Assembly (NCBI RefSeq): GCF_022267515.1
Contig: NZ_JAKFGB010000020.1
Location: 1 to 64,000 of the forward strand
Source: Rubinisphaera margarita
Lineage (GTDB): Bacteria > Planctomycetota > Planctomycetia > Planctomycetales > Planctomycetaceae
Direction of reading: 5' to 3'
Length of the DNA: 64,000 nucleotides
The position numbers and the translations under genes were made by a program. Every line of letters starts with the position of its first letter. Within the stretch, counting starts at the first letter, position 1. The notes below the pieces were generated by a model that searched no databases, had not been told where the DNA came from, and was given only the letters and a program-made list of their open reading frames with translations. Shown in pieces: positions 59,237-64,000 of the stretch.

Positions 59237-61000
59237 TTAGCTGAAGTCGCCGGGATTTCCGAACAGACCGCCGCCGGTCCCTTCGCTGATCCCACCCTTG
59301 AGAGTTTCGCGACGCTTGGCGGCTTCTTCGCGACGCCGCCGGTCTTCAACAGCATCCGCTTCGCGGCGCGCCTGCTCTTCCGGCGACATCTGCGGCTTGG
59401 CCATGTTGGCTTTCAACGACAGGGAGATTCGCTTCTTGTTCTTGTTGACTTCAAGAACCTTGGCTTCCACTTCCTGTCCGACGGACACAACTTCAGAAAC
59501 GCGGCCGACCCGTTTGTGATCCAGTTCGCTGATATGAATCAGACCTTCAAGTCCCGGCTCGATTTCAACAAAAGCGCCGAAGTCTGCCAGTTTCTTGACC
59601 GTGCCTGTGACCACAGTGCTTTTTGGATACTTCTGGTCGGCGTATTCCCAGGGATTGGCCTGGAGCTGTTTCATGCCGAGGCTGATCTTCTTCTTCTCGC
59701 GATCGATATTGAGCACTTTGACTTCGACCTGCTCGCCTTCCTTAACGACGTCGGAAGGATGATTCACCCGAGTCCAGCTCAGCTCGCGGACATGCAGCAG
59801 GCCATCGACGCCACCGATATCGACGAAGGCGCCGTAGTCCTTGACTGACTTCACGGTGCCGGTTCGCTGCTCGCCGACTGTGAGGGAATCCCAGATCTCA
59901 GCGGCGTTCTGTTCCTGTTCTTCCTGCAGCAGCGCCTTGCGGCTGACGACCAGATTGCGCTTCTTGGGGTTCACATCGATGACGCGAACGGTCAGCTTCT
60001 GACCGACGAAGGGCTCCAGGTCCGAAACGAAGTGGGTATCGACCTGACCGGCCGGCATGAACCCTCGCAACTGGCTGACCATCACCGACAGCCCGCCTTT
60101 GTTCGTTTTTTCAACGGTGCATTCGACCGTTTGTCCAACCGCCAGAGCGTTCCAGTCTCCGCCGGCCCGGTGTACGGAGCGAGGCAGGATGAGATGGATC
60201 ACGCCTTCGTTCGCATCAACCGACTCGACCATGACCTCGATCTCGCTGCCGACTTCGGGAACAGCATCCCCTTCAGCGAGATGACGGCGACCCAGAATTC
60301 CAGACGACCGAAAACCGAGTTCAACGACAATCTGCTCTTCGTCGACGGATTCAACCGTTCCCGTGAGCCTGGTTCCTGGTTCGAGTTCGGAGGGATCACG
60401 CGGCAGGCCGGAGGCCTGGGCATCGGCTGATCCACCCTGGCCGGAATCCGAAGAAGCTCCACCCATGGCGGCTTCAATCTGAGATTCCAGGTCAACATCG
60501 AGATCCAGTTCGTCGGCTCGAGGAATCGCAACGGGTTCCCGGCTCGGAGCGGACTGAGCGGAAGCGGGCTGTGAAGCCACGGGGGCTGCTCCCTCTTCAG
60601 CGGGCTGGTTGGTATCCATGGTCTTGGGAGCGGAAGGAGCGATCGAAGGGATCGCCTTCGCGCTCTCCGCATTGACCTGCGGATTCAACTGAACCTTTCG
60701 TTCGGGCGCGGGAGTGGACTCAGCGGCTGCTGAATCCGACGCGGCTGGTGGCTCCGCTGTAGACGGGGCCGCCGTTGGAGCTTCTGTTGCCGCTTCCGCG
60801 GGAACAGGAGTCTCCGCCGCTGGTGCATCCGGGGGAGTGGCTTGCTCCTCCTCCGTCTTCGTCGACGAAACACCTGTCTGGGCGGGCGACGCGGTGCCCT
60901 CGACGGCAGGCGTCGTGGGATCGGTCTGTCCCGCGGTGTTTTCTGTGACGTCCTGTTTCGTACCCGATTCGCCGTTCAACGCTTGATCGTCCAAACTCAT
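59237..61000 (-). CDS. Four-S1-domain RNA-binding protein (ribosomal S1-like)
   Basis: 587 residues. The first 200 are low-complexity Pro/Ala/Glu/Thr. Four S1 (OB-fold) domains follow at about 209-275, 291-355, 378-443 and 462-530. The third and fourth have the canonical 'GTVKSVKDYGAFVDIGG', 'GLLHVRELSW' and 'GTVKKLADFGAFVEI', 'GLIHISEL', while the first two are more diverged. The C-terminus is a charged helix ('EEQARREADAVEDRRRREEAAKRR', cited in part) and Gly-rich tail. S1 proteins bring mRNA to the 30S subunit; E. coli S1 has six domains, so I keep the name generic. The acidic leader is unusual. It lies upstream of nth on the same strand. Confidence 0.9.
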   Translation of the reverse strand: MSLDDQALNGESGTKQDVTENTAGQTDPTTPAVEGTASPAQTGVSSTKTEEEQATPPDAPAAETPVPAEAATEAPTAAPSTAEPPAASDSAAAESTPAPERKVQLNPQVNAESAKAIPSIAPSAPKTMDTNQPAEEGAAPVASQPASAQSAPSREPVAIPRADELDLDVDLESQIEAAMGGASSDSGQGGSADAQASGLPRDPSELEPGTRLTGTVESVDEEQIVVELGFRSSGILGRRHLAEGDAVPEVGSEIEVMVESVDANEGVIHLILPRSVHRAGGDWNALAVGQTVECTVEKTNKGGLSVMVSQLRGFMPAGQVDTHFVSDLEPFVGQKLTVRVIDVNPKKRNLVVSRKALLQEEQEQNAAEIWDSLTVGEQRTGTVKSVKDYGAFVDIGGVDGLLHVRELSWTRVNHPSDVVKEGEQVEVKVLNIDREKKKISLGMKQLQANPWEYADQKYPKSTVVTGTVKKLADFGAFVEIEPGLEGLIHISELDHKRVGRVSEVVSVGQEVEAKVLEVNKNKKRISLSLKANMAKPQMSPEEQARREADAVEDRRRREEAAKRRETLKGGISEGTGGGLFGNPGDFS

Positions 61001-61256
61001 GACTTCTCTGCACTGACTCAGGTCAGCATTAAAAAGGAATTGACTTGCTCGTCCCGGGGACGAATTCGCAGCAGTTCAGTCGGCACCATCGCGGCCGACG
61101 CTGGGACAGATTCTAACACGCGCTTAAATCGGGCGAAAAGCATAGGAACTAAAATCCCCAATGGTTTTCAGAAATCGCTGATTGATAAATTAGCGAATCT
61201 TCACGACAAAAATGTCCGATTTTGGCCTTCGCACCGACTCATTCCCGTCGGACGAC

Positions 61257-61982
61257 TCACTCCGACTCGAGCCCTTCAAAGAGGCTCGAACCGATACGGA
61301 TAAGGGTGGAACCTTCCTCAATGGCGATTTCGAAATCGCCCGACATCCCCATCGAGAGCTCGTTCAGAACTTCCGGAGTGTTAAGGCGGAGCCGGGCTTC
61401 GTCGCGCAGCTGACGCAATCCGCGAAACGTATTTCGCACGACGACCTCATCGTCTGTATAAGGTGCCATCGTCATCAGACCAGCGACCGTTGTGTGGTGA
61501 AGGTCGCCGAGTCTGCTGCAGTTTTCGAGGAAATCTGCGGGAGCCATTCCGCTCTTCTGTTCTTCGCCAGCCACGTTGATCTGCACCAGCACGGAGGCCC
61601 GCGTCGAAAGCTGACCGGCGATGTCGTCAATGCGTTCGAGCAGTCTCCAGCTGTTAATGGAGTGAATGAATGCTCCGGTCTCGAGAACATGGCGAACTTT
61701 GTTCCGCTGCAGATGCCCGATGAGATGCCAGCGGAGATCGTCGTGAGCGGCGAGGAGTTCTTTTCGTTGAGCCATCTGTTGCGGGCGGCTTTCGCCGAGA
61801 TCCCGGCAGCCGCGATTCAGCAACGCGGCGATCCAGTCCATTTCGGCGTATTTGGTTACCGCGACCAGCTGCGGAGCGGGGCCATCGAGTGTGCGGCGCT
61901 GGAGGGCGGCCTGCATCTGCTGATGGACGCGGTCCAGGTTCCGGCTGACAATCTGTTCAATCTCTGCTTGCGACAAACTCAT
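61257..61982 (-). CDS. PLP homeostasis protein, YggS/PROSC family
   Basis: 241 residues. A cytoplasmic PLP-binding TIM-barrel protein that buffers pyridoxal phosphate; it has no known catalytic activity. 'APQLVAVTKYAEMDWIAAL' contains the PLP-binding Lys, and 'DLGESRPQQMAQRKELL', 'WHLIGHLQRNKVRHVL', 'VLVQINVAGEEQKSGMAP', 'AGLMTMAPY' and 'LSMGMSGDFEIAIEEGSTLIRIGSSLF' (cited in part) are family blocks. Divergent from prs by 194 bases and on the same strand as the S1 gene 256 bases downstream. Confidence 0.95.
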   Translation of the reverse strand: MSLSQAEIEQIVSRNLDRVHQQMQAALQRRTLDGPAPQLVAVTKYAEMDWIAALLNRGCRDLGESRPQQMAQRKELLAAHDDLRWHLIGHLQRNKVRHVLETGAFIHSINSWRLLERIDDIAGQLSTRASVLVQINVAGEEQKSGMAPADFLENCSRLGDLHHTTVAGLMTMAPYTDDEVVVRNTFRGLRQLRDEARLRLNTPEVLNELSMGMSGDFEIAIEEGSTLIRIGSSLFEGLESE

Positions 61983-62176
61983 GGACGATTCGTGAATGGC
62001 CCGCTCCTCTCGGAAAGAATCCCTGCCGGAGAGGCTGAAAGCGGGGGATCCCTATATGATTTGTGAGCTGACTTGAAAAAAACAGGGTCCGGGAAAAGAA
62101 TTGGGGTTCGCAGTCCGCCAGTCGGACTATCGCTTCTCTGACACGGGCCCGCTCTGCGGAAAGACATCGCAAACTA

Positions 62177-63124
62177 ATGTACGATCAACTCAGTCTGATG
62201 AGCGGACGGGCAAATCCTGCTCTCGCACAGGAAATTGCCAGTTACCTCGGCGTCGAACTCGCAGCGGTGTCAATCGGCAACTTTCCGGACATGGAACTGT
62301 CGGTCCGTCTGGAGCAGAACATTCGCGGCCGGGATGTCTTTATCCTGCAGCCAACCAGCCCGCCCGTCAATGATCATCTGATGGAACTGTTGATCCTGAT
62401 CGACGCCTGCAAGCGGGCCAGTGCGGAACGGATCACCTGCGTCGTGCCATATTTCGGCTACGCTCGGCAGGATCGCAAAGATGCCGGCCGCGTGCCCATT
62501 ACCGCCAAGCTGGTGGCGAACCTGATTACCAAAGCGGGAGCAGACCGCGTGCTCACCGTCGATCTGCATGCCGCTCAGATTCAGGGGTTCTTCGATGTTC
62601 CCGTCGACCACCTGTATGCCGCCCCGGTGATTGACCAGTACTTTCAGTCGCTGGAACTCTCTCCGGATCAACTTGTGGTGATGAGTCCTGATGAAGGCAG
62701 CATCAAGCGGGCCCTGAAGCATGTCGACCGCATTGGCGGCTCGCTGGTGATCGTCGACAAGCGGCGATCGAACGCGATGGAGACCCGTCAGGCGAATCTG
62801 ATCGGTGGTCCCATCGAAGGCAAGACGGTCGTCATCTTCGACGATATGATCGCGACGGCCGGATCGATCTGCGGGGCCGCCCGAATTGCGATGCAGCACG
62901 GAGCCCGTGACGTCTTTGTGAGCGCGACGCACGGCGTCCTGTGTGGCCCGGCTCCGCAGAAGCTGGCTGAAGCCCAGGTTCGGGAGATTGTCGTGACAAA
63001 CAGTATTGCCCTGAAGCCGGAACAGAAACTTCCGAACGTGAAGACGATTTCCATCGCTCCACTGCTGGGGGAAGCGATTCGCAGAATTCACCGCAACGAA
63101 TCTGTGAGCTACCTATTTTCCTGA
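62177..63124 (+). CDS. prs: Ribose-phosphate pyrophosphokinase
   Basis: Makes PRPP from ribose 5-phosphate and ATP, the substrate for Apt, Hpt and TrpD seen in this window. 315 residues. Signatures: 'IGNFPDMELSVRLEQNIRG', the ATP loop 'VVPYFGYARQDRKDAGRVPI', 'RVLTVDLHAAQIQGFFDVPVDHL', and the ribose-phosphate loop 'VVIFDDMIATAGSI'. The residues of class I enzymes are intact. The start codon has no strong Shine-Dalgarno. The AI-2E transporter gene follows by 78 bases. Confidence 0.96.
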   Translation: MYDQLSLMSGRANPALAQEIASYLGVELAAVSIGNFPDMELSVRLEQNIRGRDVFILQPTSPPVNDHLMELLILIDACKRASAERITCVVPYFGYARQDRKDAGRVPITAKLVANLITKAGADRVLTVDLHAAQIQGFFDVPVDHLYAAPVIDQYFQSLELSPDQLVVMSPDEGSIKRALKHVDRIGGSLVIVDKRRSNAMETRQANLIGGPIEGKTVVIFDDMIATAGSICGAARIAMQHGARDVFVSATHGVLCGPAPQKLAEAQVREIVVTNSIALKPEQKLPNVKTISIAPLLGEAIRRIHRNESVSYLFS

Positions 63125-63202
63125 TACGGACAGCACGCTGTTGACGAATGACCGCCGGCACAGAGGACCGGTTTCCGTATCAAGAGTTTCAGGACGAAAG
63201 AG

Positions 63203-64000
63203 ATGACTGTGGACGAAGGTTCCCCGAAGCCGGACTTGAGGAGTTCGCCATTCATTAACGCCATCATGATCGCTGCTGCGGTGGTCGTGGTGATTGGCGG
63301 AATTCACCTCGCCCGGGCGATCGTCATTCCGTTTTTGCTCGCCATTTTCATCGGCGTGATTATCTCGGCCATTCTCGAATGGCTTCGCCAGCGGGATATT
63401 AATACGGGAGCCGCCATCTTCCTGATGATGGTTTTCATGGCCGTCTCGTCGCTGGTGGTGATCTCCGTCGTGGCGACCTCGGCGAATGAACTGGTGAGCC
63501 GACTGCCGGAATTGAACTCGCAGATCAATAAGGCCGAAGAGAAGGTCGTCGACTGGCTGGAGGCCCGCGGCTTCAAGGTCCAGCAGCAGGACAATGACCG
63601 GCCGGCGAGTCAATCGCTGGAGATATCGGTTCCGGGGCTCGTTCCACTTCCTGAGATGTCGAGTGGAGCCGCGCCATCGCCGGAAGGAACCTCGCTGCTC
63701 CCTCCTCCAGATGGAACAAGTGCACCCTCAATCCCGACCGAATCGGGGCTGGTCGCCCCGGAAGCGACTTCGACGTTGCCGCAGGCAGAAATGCTGATCG
63801 ACCCGGATGAGGCGATCGAGAGTGCTGACGGCCCGGGTGACCGGTCTGATCCGACGAAAGAATCTTCGGATGGACTCGGAGATATGCTCAGACCTGGCCG
63901 ATTGGATCGCGATGATCCCAGTGTCAGCGAGCCAATTGTGGTAGAGTCGCAGCCGTCCGGTCCGCTGGGAATTCCCGGCTACATGTTCGGCGAGCAGCGG
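63203..64000 (+). CDS. AI-2E/PerM-family transporter, 3' end beyond window
   Basis: Open from an ATG at 63203 (AGGACGAAAG upstream) to the last base, 266 codons without a stop. The N-terminus has the family's paired helices ('FINAIMIAAAVVVVIGGIHL', 'ARAIVIPFLLAIFIGVIISA', 'GAAIFLMMVFMAVSSLVVI') and the following soluble helix ('LVSRLPELNSQINKAEEKVV'). After residue 140 comes a long Pro/Ser/Glu/Thr-rich stretch (about 140-266) where related proteins continue directly toward the next membrane helices. The family is named for autoinducer-2 export, but members transport varied substrates. It lacks its C-terminal half here. Confidence 0.85.
   Translation, partial: MTVDEGSPKPDLRSSPFINAIMIAAAVVVVIGGIHLARAIVIPFLLAIFIGVIISAILEWLRQRDINTGAAIFLMMVFMAVSSLVVISVVATSANELVSRLPELNSQINKAEEKVVDWLEARGFKVQQQDNDRPASQSLEISVPGLVPLPEMSSGAAPSPEGTSLLPPPDGTSAPSIPTESGLVAPEATSTLPQAEMLIDPDEAIESADGPGDRSDPTKESSDGLGDMLRPGRLDRDDPSVSEPIVVESQPSGPLGIPGYMFGEQR

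Overview
The window looks like chromosomal DNA of a planctomycete (order Planctomycetales by its repertoire). The evidence is the combination of a secreted sulfatase, TPR-sulfotransferases, an 11 kb LEPR-XLL surface-protein gene, a cysteine-rich YTV protein, PknB-like kinases (one with WD40 propellers, DWG in place of DFG), and an intergenic inverted repeat of a type I associate with this phylum. I could not run a search, so the genus is not assigned. I see no rRNA, tRNA, CRISPR array, transposase or phage gene.

Layout. 1-7.1 kb: a secreted Ig-like protein, then on the minus strand a membrane Ser/Thr kinase, apt and a small conserved protein as one operon, then a sulfatase and an FHA-like protein. 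7.5-17.8 kb: a plus-strand run made of a TPR-sulfotransferase, a 1,353-residue protein combining TPR, two glycosyltransferase-like domains, a sulfotransferase-like domain and a methyltransferase, a TylF-like methyltransferase, an unusually long FliD and FliS. This reads as a flagellar or surface glycan modification island. 17.8-22.6 kb: a GxxExxY gene remnant, then minus-strand Dabb, hpt, a DacZ-like diadenylate cyclase candidate and two secreted proteins of unknown function. 23.0-39.4 kb: the giant LEPR-XLL repeat protein followed on the same strand by a kinase carrying 21 WD-type blades, which fits three seven-bladed propellers. 39.4-43.8 kb: an inverted repeat, a phosphohexomutase, a DUF420 protein, rpmA (L27) with a clear terminator, and the YTV protein with its own terminator. 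44-51.2 kb: a four-PAS histidine kinase, a HIT protein, and a divergent TolC lipoprotein / GAF-HlyD adaptor pair. 51.7-64 kb: a class-I glutamine amidotransferase-like protein lacking its nucleophile cysteine, trpF, trkA-thiS-thiG, a thioredoxin/YHS-like secreted protein, trpD, nth, a four-S1-domain protein, a YggS protein, prs, and the start of an AI-2E family transporter that runs off the end.

How the genes may work together. Purine and PRPP metabolism recurs (apt, hpt, prs, trpD, trpF), but the genes are dispersed rather than in one operon. The putative c-di-AMP synthase and TrkA, a known class of c-di-AMP target, are both present though 33 kb apart. The strongest candidate for an undescribed system is the 7.5-17.8 kb island. 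Its enzymes could build and attach a sulfated, methylated glycan, and its position next to fliD/fliS suggests the flagellum as the target; this is inference. Secondary candidates are the LEPR-XLL protein with its triple-propeller kinase, and the adaptor with a cytoplasmic GAF-like sensor fused to an HlyD arm.
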